Assembly (NCBI GenBank): GCA_038238245.1
Contig: JBBRXX010000001.1
Location: forward strand, 124,001-188,000
Reading direction: 5' to 3'
DNA length: 64,000 nt
Origin: DASQHW01 sp038238245
GTDB taxonomy: Bacteria; Actinomycetota; Acidimicrobiia; IMCC26256; PALSA-610
Part shown: one piece after another, positions 40,730-48,588 of the stretch
Numbering within the stretch: the first letter of the stretch is position 1
How the letters are laid out: every line of letters begins with the position of its first letter
Made by a program: the position numbers and the translations under genes
The notes under the pieces: generated by a model
Told to the model about the DNA's origin: nothing
What the model saw: the letters and a program-made list of their open reading frames with translations, nothing else
Databases searched by the model: none

Positions 40730-41060
40730 TGGCGTCGACGACATGGATCTCGCTGTTGACGACGACCGCGAAGTGGCCCGAGCCCACACCGCGCAGCCCG
40801 GCGAGCAGCCGCGGCGGAAGGCGAGTGGACGGCACCTTCGGCGCGGCGGTGGCGCGGGTGGTGGATGACGGCGCCGAGGTCTTGCCGTCATCGCTGCGCG
40901 TCACGACCGCGACCGCGATCCAGGCCGCGACGACGGCGGCGATCACGGGGATCCACGACCGCCGGAGGTGAATCGGTGGGCTCGGAGGGCGAGGGCCGTC
41001 TTCGACCGGCTCGAGCTCGACCGGCTCGAGCTCCACCGGCTCGAGATCGTCGTCGACCAC
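40722..41060 (-). CDS. single-pass membrane protein (probably 5' part of a split gene)
   Basis: A 112-residue protein from GTG 41060: acidic N-terminus with tandem E-P-V-E-L repeats, a membrane helix (SWIPVIAAVVAAWIAVAVV, about 38-56), a Ser/Thr-rich linker, then the beginning of a propeller (GHFAVVVNSEIHVVDANG) cut by a stop. The following gene continues the propeller in another frame. It is divergent from the serine hydrolase with 18 bases between starts. Confidence 0.6.
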   Translation of the reverse strand: MVDDDLEPVELEPVELEPVEDGPRPPSPPIHLRRSWIPVIAAVVAAWIAVAVVTRSDDGKTSAPSSTTRATAAPKVPSTRLPPRLLAGLRGVGSGHFAVVVNSEIHVVDANG

Positions 41061-41078
41061 GCGCGTAGCGTACGGACC

Positions 41079-42230
41079 GTGACGATCGACGGCTATGTCG
41101 CGAGAGAGTTCGAGCCGGTCCTCGACGCGTTCGCCGAGAACTTCGAAGATCGCGGGGAGGTCGGCGCGGCGGTGTCCATCTTTGTCGACGGCCACGCGGT
41201 CGTCGACCTGTGGGGTGGCATCGCCGACGCGAACACGAATACGCCGTGGCGTGAGGACACCATCGTTCTCGTGTTCTCCTCGACGAAGGGCGTCACGTCG
41301 GTGTGCGCGAACCTCATGATCGAGCGCGGTCTCCTCGATCCCGATGCCACCGTCGCGAGCGTCTGGCCCGAGTTCGCGCAGAACACCAAGGAAACGATCA
41401 CCATCGGACACGTGCTCAGCCATCAGGCGGGCCTTCCCTACATCGACAGAGACCTGACGCTCGAGGACGCCCTGGCGTGGCACCCCGCCGCAGATGCGCT
41501 CGCCGCGCAGGCGCCGATCTGGGAGCCCGGGACGACGCACGGCTACCACATGCGCACTTTCGGCTGGCTCGTGGGTGAGCTGGCACGTCGCGCCGATCCG
41601 GCGCACCGGACGCTCGGCCGGTGGTTTCGCGACGAGATCGGCGAGCCGCTCGGCCTGGACTTCTGGATCGGCCTTCCTGAAGCGCTCGAACCCCGAGTTG
41701 CCCGGCTCGTCCCGCCGACGACCGATCTCCGCGAGGTGTTGAAGGCGTTCGGCGACGACCTCTTGCTCGCACGCGTGTTCTCGAATCCGGGTGGGCACTT
41801 CAACTACGACGACATGTGGAACACGCGCGTGTTGCACGCCGCCGAGATGCCGTCGTCGAACGGGATCGGCGACGCACGCGCACTCGCGCGCCTCTACGCC
41901 GCGGTCATCGGCGAGGTCGACGGCGCCGATGGGCGGCTCCTGCGCGACGACACGTTGCAGCAGGCGACCGCCGAACGTGCATGCGGCAAGGACGAGGTGC
42001 TGATGATCGACACGTGTTTCGGTCTCGGCTTCATGCTCGGGCGGTCGTTCGGCAACGCGAACCCGCCGAACGCCGTCGGCCACGCGGGAGCCGGCGGTTC
42101 CCTTGCGTTCGCCGATCCCGATCGGAAGCTTGCCTTCGGCTACGTGATGAACGACTTGCGCTTCGACCCCAAGGGCGACCCGCGGAGCGAGGCGCTCGTC
42201 CGCGCCGCGTACAAGGCGCTCGGCGAGTGA
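41079..42230 (+). CDS. beta-lactamase-fold serine hydrolase (esterase type)
   Basis: A 383-residue class C beta-lactamase-related protein. The nucleophile motif S-S-T-K (Ser67, Lys70) follows 'TIVLVFS'; 'LSHQAGLPYID' and 'GWLVGELARRA' and a late 'GHAGAGGSLAFADP' replace the KTG box by H-A-G, as in EstB-type carboxylesterases. It is probably an intracellular esterase, since no signal peptide is present. The GTG at 41079 is set by the divergent gene. It ends one base before the convergent acyl-CoA dehydrogenase. Confidence 0.85.
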   Translation: MTIDGYVAREFEPVLDAFAENFEDRGEVGAAVSIFVDGHAVVDLWGGIADANTNTPWREDTIVLVFSSTKGVTSVCANLMIERGLLDPDATVASVWPEFAQNTKETITIGHVLSHQAGLPYIDRDLTLEDALAWHPAADALAAQAPIWEPGTTHGYHMRTFGWLVGELARRADPAHRTLGRWFRDEIGEPLGLDFWIGLPEALEPRVARLVPPTTDLREVLKAFGDDLLLARVFSNPGGHFNYDDMWNTRVLHAAEMPSSNGIGDARALARLYAAVIGEVDGADGRLLRDDTLQQATAERACGKDEVLMIDTCFGLGFMLGRSFGNANPPNAVGHAGAGGSLAFADPDRKLAFGYVMNDLRFDPKGDPRSEALVRAAYKALGE

Positions 42231-42231
42231 G

Positions 42232-43407
42232 CTATCGGCCCTGAAGCTGGTCGAACGGCTGGTCGCGATCGACCCGCGGCTCAGCGGGGAGACCGAGCAC
42301 GCGCTCGCCGACGATGTTGCGCTGGATCTCGTCGGTCCCGCCCCGGATCGACAACGACGGCGCGGTGAGGAACAACGTCTGGAGCTCGCCGTGCGGATCG
42401 CAGGTGGCGTCGGCGCCGAGGATGCGCAACGCGAGCTCGGTGTAGTCGCGGAACATCTTGCTGCCGCGCAGCTTCATGCCCGAACCCTCGGGGCCGGGTC
42501 GACCCGCCCGCGCCGAATCGCGCGCCCGCCGCGCGGTGTACGACATCACGCGCACGTCGATGATCAGCCGCGACAGCGCGTCGCGCACCACGGGTGCATC
42601 GGCGATACCGCGCTCCCGCGCCAGTGCGACCAAACGCTCCACGTCAAGCAGTCCGCCGGTGCCGCCGGCCGTGGACGCGCCCCGCTCGTAGGACAGGCAC
42701 GTCAGTGCGACGCGCCATCCCTCACCGACCGCGCCGATGCGGTCTGCGTCGGCGACGAACGCGTCGTCGAAAAAGACCTCGCTGAAATGCGCATCACCGT
42801 TCATCTGTCGGAGCGGTCGTACGTCGACGCCCTGTGTGTGCATGTCGATCCCGAACGCCGTGATGCCTTCGTGCTTGCGCACCGTCGGGTCGTGCCGGGC
42901 CAGCAGCAGACCCCATTGGGAGTACGCGCCGCGGCTGGTCCAGACCTTCTGACCCCGGGCGTGCCACGCGTCGCCCTGCGGGACCACGCGCGCGGCGAGC
43001 CCGGCGAGGTCCGATCCCGCCCCCGGCTCGGAGAAGAGCTGGCACCAGATCTCCTCGCCGGTGGCGATCTTCGGCAGCCACCGCGCGCACTGCTCGGGTG
43101 TGCCGTGCGCGAGCAGCGTCGGGCCGACGAGCTCGACACCGACGAGATAGGGGTAGAGGTCGGGGACGTCGAAGCCCGCCAGCTCCGCACGCACGATGCC
43201 GAGCTGCTCGGGGGTCGCGCCCAACCCGCCGTACTCGCGCGGCCACGTCGGGACGGCCAGCCCCGACCCTCCGAGGGCGCCGAGGTAGCGCCGGCCCGCC
43301 TCGAGATCGTCGCTGCCGGCGCCGAGCACAGACGTGCGTGCACCGTCACGACGGGGCGCGAGTCGCGCCGCGAGCTCACTGCGAACCCACGACCGGAAGT
43401 CATCCAT
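42232..43407 (-). CDS. acyl-CoA dehydrogenase
   Basis: A 391-residue acyl-CoA dehydrogenase: 'GLAVPTWPREYGGLGATPEQ', 'WCQLFSEPGAGSDLAGL' (the FAD/substrate hinge with S-E-P-G-x-G-S-D-L), 'GQKVWTSRGAYSQWGLLLAR' and 'GGTDEIQRNIVGERVLGLP'. The E-I-Q-R-N-I end is typical of FadE paralogues of the mycobacterial cholesterol type. The ATG at 43407 overlaps the ligase stop by 8 bp; the longer frame upstream is antisense noise. Third gene of an SDR-ligase-dehydrogenase operon. Confidence 0.9.
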   Translation of the reverse strand: MDDFRSWVRSELAARLAPRRDGARTSVLGAGSDDLEAGRRYLGALGGSGLAVPTWPREYGGLGATPEQLGIVRAELAGFDVPDLYPYLVGVELVGPTLLAHGTPEQCARWLPKIATGEEIWCQLFSEPGAGSDLAGLAARVVPQGDAWHARGQKVWTSRGAYSQWGLLLARHDPTVRKHEGITAFGIDMHTQGVDVRPLRQMNGDAHFSEVFFDDAFVADADRIGAVGEGWRVALTCLSYERGASTAGGTGGLLDVERLVALARERGIADAPVVRDALSRLIIDVRVMSYTARRARDSARAGRPGPEGSGMKLRGSKMFRDYTELALRILGADATCDPHGELQTLFLTAPSLSIRGGTDEIQRNIVGERVLGLPAEPRVDRDQPFDQLQGR

Positions 43408-44974
43408 GCCGGAGCTGCTCCCGTAAGGGTGACTTCTGCACCTTGCCGCTCGCCGTTCGGGGCAGGGCGTCGCGCAGCTCCAAGCGTTCCGGCAGCTTGA
43501 AGCGCGCGAGGCCTTGCGCCAGCAGGTGCGTGCGCACCTCGTCGAGGGTGGGTGTCGTGCCGTCGCGCGCGACGACGTACGCGCACACCTTCTCGCCCAT
43601 GACGGGGTCGGGCATCGCGACGCACGCGGCATCGGCAACGTCGGCATGCGTGAGCAGCAGCGACTCGACCTCGAGCGCCGAGACGTTCTCGCCACCGCGG
43701 ATGATGACGTCCTTCAGGCGGTCGACGATCGTGAGGTACTCGCCGTCGTACACGGCCAGGTCGCCGGTACGGAACCAGCCGCCCGCCACGAACGTGTCGC
43801 GGTCGAGCGAGCCGTCGAGGTACCCGGTGAACATCTCCGGTCCGCGGGCGAGCACCTCGCCGGGAGCCCCCGGGCGCACGTCCAGAAGGGTCTGCGGGTC
43901 GACGATGCGCAGCTCGGCGTCGCCGATGAGCGGGCCGTCGGTCGTGGCGTGGTGTTCGAGGTCGTCGCCGCGGCGGCCGGTCGTCAGCGTCGGGTACTCG
44001 GTGGAGCCGTAGGTACGTTTGCACCAGCAGCCGTCGCCGTCGGTCCCGAACGCGCACGCTCCTTCTCGCACCATCGCGGGCGCGACTCCCGCGCCGCCGA
44101 GCGAGAAGAGGCGCATGCCCGACCGGTCGGTGTCGGCGAACGACGGGTGGTCGATCATCGTGCGCATGAACACCGGCGTCGAGATCATCACGGCGACGCG
44201 CTCGCGCTGGAGCAGCTCGAGCGCGTGTCCCGGCTCCCACGTATCCATCAACACGGCGGTGATCGCGCTCGTCACCGGCAGCAGCGGACCGTAGGTGAGC
44301 CCGGCGACGTGCGTGACCGGCATCGGGAGCAACAACGACTCGCGGGGTCGCATGTCATGGGCGGCTGCGATCGTGTCCGCTTCGACGCGCAGCGACTGGT
44401 GCGTGTGCACCACGCCTTTCGGGTCCGCCGTGGTACCCGACGTCCACAAGATGACGGCCGCGTCGTCGACGTGCGCGTCGACACGGGGCGGCTCGGCCGC
44501 CGAGGCCGGCAGGGGCTCGTCGCCGCGAACCACGAGGATCGCCCCTGCGTACCCGGCCTCTTCCAAAAGTGCGACATGGTCGGTGCCGCGGAACGCCGAT
44601 GGAACGACGACCAGCCGCGCCCCGGTCGCGCCGAGGATGAACCCGAGCTCGCGGGCGCGCAGCGTCGGCGTGATCGGGCTGCCGATCGCGCCGCACCGCC
44701 ATATCGCCCAACACAAGACGACCGCTTCCCACCAGTTCGGCAACTGCCAGCACACGATGTCTCCCGGTCGCACGCCGCGCTCGTGCAACGCGGCTGCCGC
44801 TCGTGCCGAGCGCTCACGCACGTCCGCGATCGTCAAGCGCTCGTCGCCGTCCACGATCGCGAGGTGCGAGCCGTCGGCGAACGCGAGGCGATCGAGCAGC
44901 GTCTCGTCGGTCCAGGTGCCGCGGGCCCGCCACCGTTCCTGCACGTCGAGGGGTGCGGGATGGCGCGGGCGCAC
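43400..44974 (-). CDS. acyl-CoA ligase (adenylate-forming)
   Basis: A 524-residue ligase: A3 motif I-L-W-T-S-G-T-T-A-D-P-K-G, 'RTYGSTEYPTLT' (A5), 'GGWFRTGDLAVYDGEYLTI' and A10 catalytic lysine in 'LPRTASGKVQK'. Likely long-chain or steroid-related acid activation. Its start lies two bases after the SDR stop and its stop overlaps the acyl-CoA dehydrogenase start, so the three are one operon. Confidence 0.9.
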   Translation of the reverse strand: MRPRHPAPLDVQERWRARGTWTDETLLDRLAFADGSHLAIVDGDERLTIADVRERSARAAAALHERGVRPGDIVCWQLPNWWEAVVLCWAIWRCGAIGSPITPTLRARELGFILGATGARLVVVPSAFRGTDHVALLEEAGYAGAILVVRGDEPLPASAAEPPRVDAHVDDAAVILWTSGTTADPKGVVHTHQSLRVEADTIAAAHDMRPRESLLLPMPVTHVAGLTYGPLLPVTSAITAVLMDTWEPGHALELLQRERVAVMISTPVFMRTMIDHPSFADTDRSGMRLFSLGGAGVAPAMVREGACAFGTDGDGCWCKRTYGSTEYPTLTTGRRGDDLEHHATTDGPLIGDAELRIVDPQTLLDVRPGAPGEVLARGPEMFTGYLDGSLDRDTFVAGGWFRTGDLAVYDGEYLTIVDRLKDVIIRGGENVSALEVESLLLTHADVADAACVAMPDPVMGEKVCAYVVARDGTTPTLDEVRTHLLAQGLARFKLPERLELRDALPRTASGKVQKSPLREQLRHG

Positions 44975-44976
44975 CG

Positions 44977-45885
44977 CTATTGCGCGCCGTACACCGGCGC
45001 AGGCGTCGGCGCCTGCGCGAGAAGCTTGCGAACCGCGCTTCCGATCTCCGACGGCTCCCAGCGGGCGTTCTTGTCGAGCTCGGGCCCGTGCTGCCAGCCG
45101 TCGGCGATCGAGAGCAGACCGCCCTCGATCTCGAACACGCGGCCGGTGACGTCACGCGACTCGCTGCTGCCGAGCCACACGACGAGCGGAGAGATGTTCG
45201 CGGGGTCGTTGACGTCGAAGCCGGACGCCGGCGCGTGCATCCGATCTGCGAAGACTTCCTCGGTCATGCGAGTGCGAGCCGCAGGAGCGATGGCGTTCGC
45301 GGTCACGCCGTACCGTCCCATCTCCGCCGCCTCGACGAGTGTCAACGCGGCGATGCCGCCTTTGGCCGCGGAGTACGCGCCCTGCCCGACGCTGCCCATG
45401 AGCCCCGCGCCGGACGAGGTGTTGACGATGCGCGCGTCGACGGGCTCGCCGGCCTTGGAGCTGCCGCGCCAGTGCTCGGCGGCGTGACGGGTCACCGCGA
45501 AGTGGCCCTTCAGGTGCACACGGATGACCGCGTCCCATTCTTCTTCGCTCGTCGTGAACAACATGCGGTCGCGCACGAAGCCCGCATTGTTCACGAGCAC
45601 GTCCAGGCCGCCAAAGGTGTCGATCGCGGTCCGCACCAGCGCGTGCGCGCCATTCCAGTCGGCGATGTCGCTCGTGTTCGCGACAGCGGCACCACCCGAG
45701 GCGACGATCTCGTCGACGACTTCTTGCGCCGGTCCCGCATCGCCGCCGGATCCGTCGCGCGCGACTCCCAGGTCGTTGACGACGACGCGCGCGCCTTCGC
45801 GCGCAAACGCCAGCGCGTGCTCGCGGCCGATGCCGCGACCCGCGCCGGTCACGATCACGATGCGGCCTTCGCAAATGCCCGGCAC
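44977..45885 (-). CDS. SDR family oxidoreductase (17beta-HSD4-like)
   Basis: A 302-residue SDR: T-G-A-G-R-G-I-G-R at about 12-20, 'VVVNDLGVARDGSG' marking the extended D-L-G cofactor loop, N-N-A-G near 97 and Y-S-A-A-K near 170. The C-terminal tail (about 260-302, 'WEPSEIGSAVRKLL') is shared with the other long SDRs here. It is the first gene of the operon with the ligase and dehydrogenase. The GTG at 45885 is assumed because sequence beyond it lacks family similarity. Confidence 0.85.
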   Translation of the reverse strand: MPGICEGRIVIVTGAGRGIGREHALAFAREGARVVVNDLGVARDGSGGDAGPAQEVVDEIVASGGAAVANTSDIADWNGAHALVRTAIDTFGGLDVLVNNAGFVRDRMLFTTSEEEWDAVIRVHLKGHFAVTRHAAEHWRGSSKAGEPVDARIVNTSSGAGLMGSVGQGAYSAAKGGIAALTLVEAAEMGRYGVTANAIAPAARTRMTEEVFADRMHAPASGFDVNDPANISPLVVWLGSSESRDVTGRVFEIEGGLLSIADGWQHGPELDKNARWEPSEIGSAVRKLLAQAPTPAPVYGAQ

Positions 45886-46099
45886 GGCTGCGTACCCTAC
45901 CGACAGCTCTCGGGCACCCACCCCGGCGCGTGGCCGCTCATCTCGGCCCCCGCGGTACCGTCGGCCAGATGATCTCCACGACGTCGTCCGCGGGCGCCTT
46001 GTCCAACAGTGCGCACCCTTGCGCCGATCGCGAGCACAGGTCAAGCATCCGGCGTCCCGGCGCTTGAACCATTGACGAATATCAGCCGTAGAAACGTCC

Positions 46100-46771
46100 A
46101 TGCGAAAACTGGTTCTTGCCTTCATCGTCGCCGCGCTCGCGTTCGTCGCGTGGGTACCAGGTGCTGGTGCTGCCCAGACGTCGGTCACGATCTCGGGAAG
46201 TGGATGTGCAGGCGGCGCGCTCTTCTGCTATAGCCCCGCGAACGTCACGATTCACGACGGCGACACCGTCGTGTGGACGAACCAGACAGTGGCACCCCAT
46301 ACCGTGACGCGTTGCACGACCGCGACGTGCGCAGGCACGGATCCCGGAACCGGCACCGATGCGACGTTCACGGATGGCAGCACCGGCGGGAACGGCACGA
46401 CGTTCTCGCACACGTTCCACGGGGCGGGCACGTATGCGTACTTCTGCACGATTCACGGGTTCGCAGTGATGCACGGGACCGTGACCGTGCTGGCGGCCGC
46501 CACCGGCACGACCACGCCGGCGACGATCGCGCCGGCAGCCGGCGCGGCGTCCGGCGCAGTTCCGGCCGCACAGGCGCCCGCTGCCGCGAGCCCCGGCTCG
46601 AGCCAGCCGGCGACCGCGAACCCGTCGGCGCAGGCGTCGAACCGCGCGCTCGCGCGCACCGGCGTGGACACTTCGCTCTGGACGATCGCAGGGGGCGCAG
46701 TGCTTGGCGCGGGTGTCCTGCTCGCGCTCGTGATTCGCCGGGCGCGCCGCACGGTACCGCCGGTGCACTGA
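46100..46771 (+). CDS. cell-wall-anchored cupredoxin (plastocyanin-like) protein
   Basis: A 223-residue exported protein. Signal peptide 1-24 (A-G-A cleavage), cupredoxin domain about 25-131 with probable type I copper ligands His67, Cys116, His119 and Met124 ('YFCTIHGFAVMHG'), a Pro/Ala-rich spacer, then L-A-R-T-G at 184-188, a membrane helix and a basic tail R-R-A-R-R. That tail is a sortase signal of the LAxTG type used by class E sortases. It probably transfers electrons or binds copper on the outer surface. No sortase gene is nearby. Confidence 0.8.
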   Translation: MRKLVLAFIVAALAFVAWVPGAGAAQTSVTISGSGCAGGALFCYSPANVTIHDGDTVVWTNQTVAPHTVTRCTTATCAGTDPGTGTDATFTDGSTGGNGTTFSHTFHGAGTYAYFCTIHGFAVMHGTVTVLAAATGTTTPATIAPAAGAASGAVPAAQAPAAASPGSSQPATANPSAQASNRALARTGVDTSLWTIAGGAVLGAGVLLALVIRRARRTVPPVH

Positions 46772-47406
46772 GCCGCTGCCACACGAGAAGACCTCTGTTC
46801 CCGATGGATCGCCGCGAGGACGTCACCCGCGCGTAACGTCTCCCCCCGACGACGATTCGGGGTGCGCAGCGTTGAAGTTCGGGGTCACCATGTTTGACTT
46901 TTCACACCTGGTCTTCACCCGCACCAACGGAGCTGCGCGAAGTCTGAAGGCGTTGCAGGCGGTTACGACAGCCTGAAGCCTGCGGGGCGACGCGCTACTG
47001 ACGTCCGAGACTCGCGATGTCGTGAGCCGCGCGCCGCGGTCGGTTCCGCCTTCTCACCCCTTCAGGATGACTCCGGTCACCGGCCAGTATTCGCGGCCGG
47101 GTGATCGCTACCGAAATCACTCCCGAAATCACTCCCGAGATGGCATCCGTCCCGGTTCCGTCTTTGCTATTCCGTCGTTGCGGCACAACACGAGTAGCGG
47201 TTGCTCTTCGCGACCAGGTACCGGCGCATCGCCTTCTCCCGGCCTATGGAGGCACGATCGTTGCAACCGACTCAAGTAGAAGCGTCGGTAGAACGCCCGT
47301 GTGGTGGCAGGAGGGCGTGTGTGATCAGGTCGACAGCCCAGGGCAGCTCGCGAACTCCGTACGCGGAGACTGCCAACGCAAGCCGATGGCGCCGCGCGAA
47401 CACACG
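46772..47406. other. gene-poor left flank of the defence island
   Basis: No supported full gene. It contains a 34-codon frame at 46872-46976 beginning like luciferase-type oxidoreductases (TTG then K-F-G-V-T-M-F) that could be a truncated remnant, and the left array of 12-bp repeats at 47113-47136. Confidence 0.4.
47113..47136. repeat. left array of 12-bp direct repeats (2 units)
   Basis: Two tandem GAAATCACTCCC units. A related array, GTAACCACTCCC plus two GGAATCACTCCC units, lies at 53959-53994 in the same orientation. The two arrays bracket the CBASS and toxin-antitoxin genes. Confidence 0.6.
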
Positions 47407-48588
47407 TCAGCCGTCGGGAATGATCCAGACGAGCTCGTACGGCCCGGAGTTTCCGATCGGGTGGAACAAGGAGATGCCGCCGATGGCATTGAGCCGCCAA
47501 CCGAGCGCGACTGCGAATCCGATTGGGGTGGCCATGAACACGTCGACGGCTTCGACGCCGGGCAGCGACTTGAGATCGCGAATCGCAGCGGCTGCTTGCT
47601 CGGCCCAGCCGTTTACGTTCTCGGGGCTCACTGAACCTTGATCTGGACCGCCCGCGGGCTCGAGCCGGATTCTTCGGCGGTACGGCGCCGTGCTGGCTGC
47701 GTATTCGTCGAGCAATGGTCCGACATCGCGGTTCAAGCTGATCTCGACGGCGGTGCGCTCTCCGTCGACTGGGCCGTTGGTTATGTGCTCAACCAGTTGC
47801 TCGGCTTCGGTGAGTGCCGGCACTGCATCGATGTTCCACCAGACTCCTTCGACGTCCACTCGGGGTTTGAGACTCGTGACTCGTCGAAGTTCATACCCGA
47901 GAGCGACGCCGAGATGCAGATGACACTTGACGTGCAGGTCGACCGTGCCGGGGCCGAACGCGGCGATGAGGTGTTGGGACGACACGTGTAGCGCGTTTCG
48001 CAGATCTTCGACTGTGGTCGCGTCCGGCAGTGTTCCCGCTGCCGGGTACTCGTGGATCCAGTCGAAGTTCAAGTCGGCGTCGTCTCGGCCGCTAGCCGCA
48101 TCGGACCGAGTGACGCATCTGATGATCGGCCGACCACCATTCGCAGCTTTCGCGCGTTCGTGAAGCGTTGCTTTCACCTCGCGGCTGGCGACTTCGAGCA
48201 AGTCGGTAGCGAAAGAATCTGGGGGCCCAAACCGATGGCCATTGTGTGTTCCAATCTCCCGACCAGTGGCCACGCGGATCTGGTCGATTCCCGTCGCGAC
48301 ATCGACATCAACGAAGAGCGGGACGATGCGGAGCCCTCGGGCCGTGTTGTTGTCGAAGATCAATGGCAGTTCGATCTTGCAGACGAACCCGGAGTCGAGC
48401 GTGCTGCCGCCGAGCCACACCATCGCGGTTGCGCAAGATGCGAGTTGAGCTTGGATGGCCACTTCGGTTGCGTCGCCCTGTTCGAGTGAGTCCTGATCCC
48501 GCCACGTTCGCAGTCCGTGGCGACGAAGCGTTTGCACGAGCGAACTGACCCGGTCGATGTCGCTCGAGTAGCTGACAAACACAGTCAC
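47407..48588 (-). CDS. TIR-SAVED CBASS effector
   Basis: A 393-residue effector. TIR domain about 1-135: V-F-V-S-Y-S-S-D at the N-terminus, 'TLRRHGLRTWRDQDSLEQGD', and Glu73 in 'FVCKIELPLI' at the place of the catalytic glutamate of NAD-cleaving TIRs. SAVED domain about 160-393: 'DLHVKCHLHLGVALGYEL' and 'VDVFMATPIGFAVALGWRLN...GGISLFHP'. In known TIR-SAVED proteins a cyclic oligonucleotide binds SAVED, the protein forms filaments and TIR destroys NAD+, halting infection. The GTG at 48588 overlaps the upstream gene (GTGA). Last gene of the operon. Confidence 0.85.
   Translation of the reverse strand: MTVFVSYSSDIDRVSSLVQTLRRHGLRTWRDQDSLEQGDATEVAIQAQLASCATAMVWLGGSTLDSGFVCKIELPLIFDNNTARGLRIVPLFVDVDVATGIDQIRVATGREIGTHNGHRFGPPDSFATDLLEVASREVKATLHERAKAANGGRPIIRCVTRSDAASGRDDADLNFDWIHEYPAAGTLPDATTVEDLRNALHVSSQHLIAAFGPGTVDLHVKCHLHLGVALGYELRRVTSLKPRVDVEGVWWNIDAVPALTEAEQLVEHITNGPVDGERTAVEISLNRDVGPLLDEYAASTAPYRRRIRLEPAGGPDQGSVSPENVNGWAEQAAAAIRDLKSLPGVEAVDVFMATPIGFAVALGWRLNAIGGISLFHPIGNSGPYELVWIIPDG

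Noticed and set aside
41079..42083. Minus-strand frame antisense to the serine hydrolase, continuing into the 40722-41060 gene
   Set aside because: Only the part from GTG 41060 downstream has protein-like sequence; the rest mirrors the hydrolase.
47101..47634. Plus-strand open frame beginning in the left 12-bp repeat array
   Set aside because: It runs antisense into the TIR-SAVED gene and has no family similarity after the repeat-coded T-P-E-I residues.
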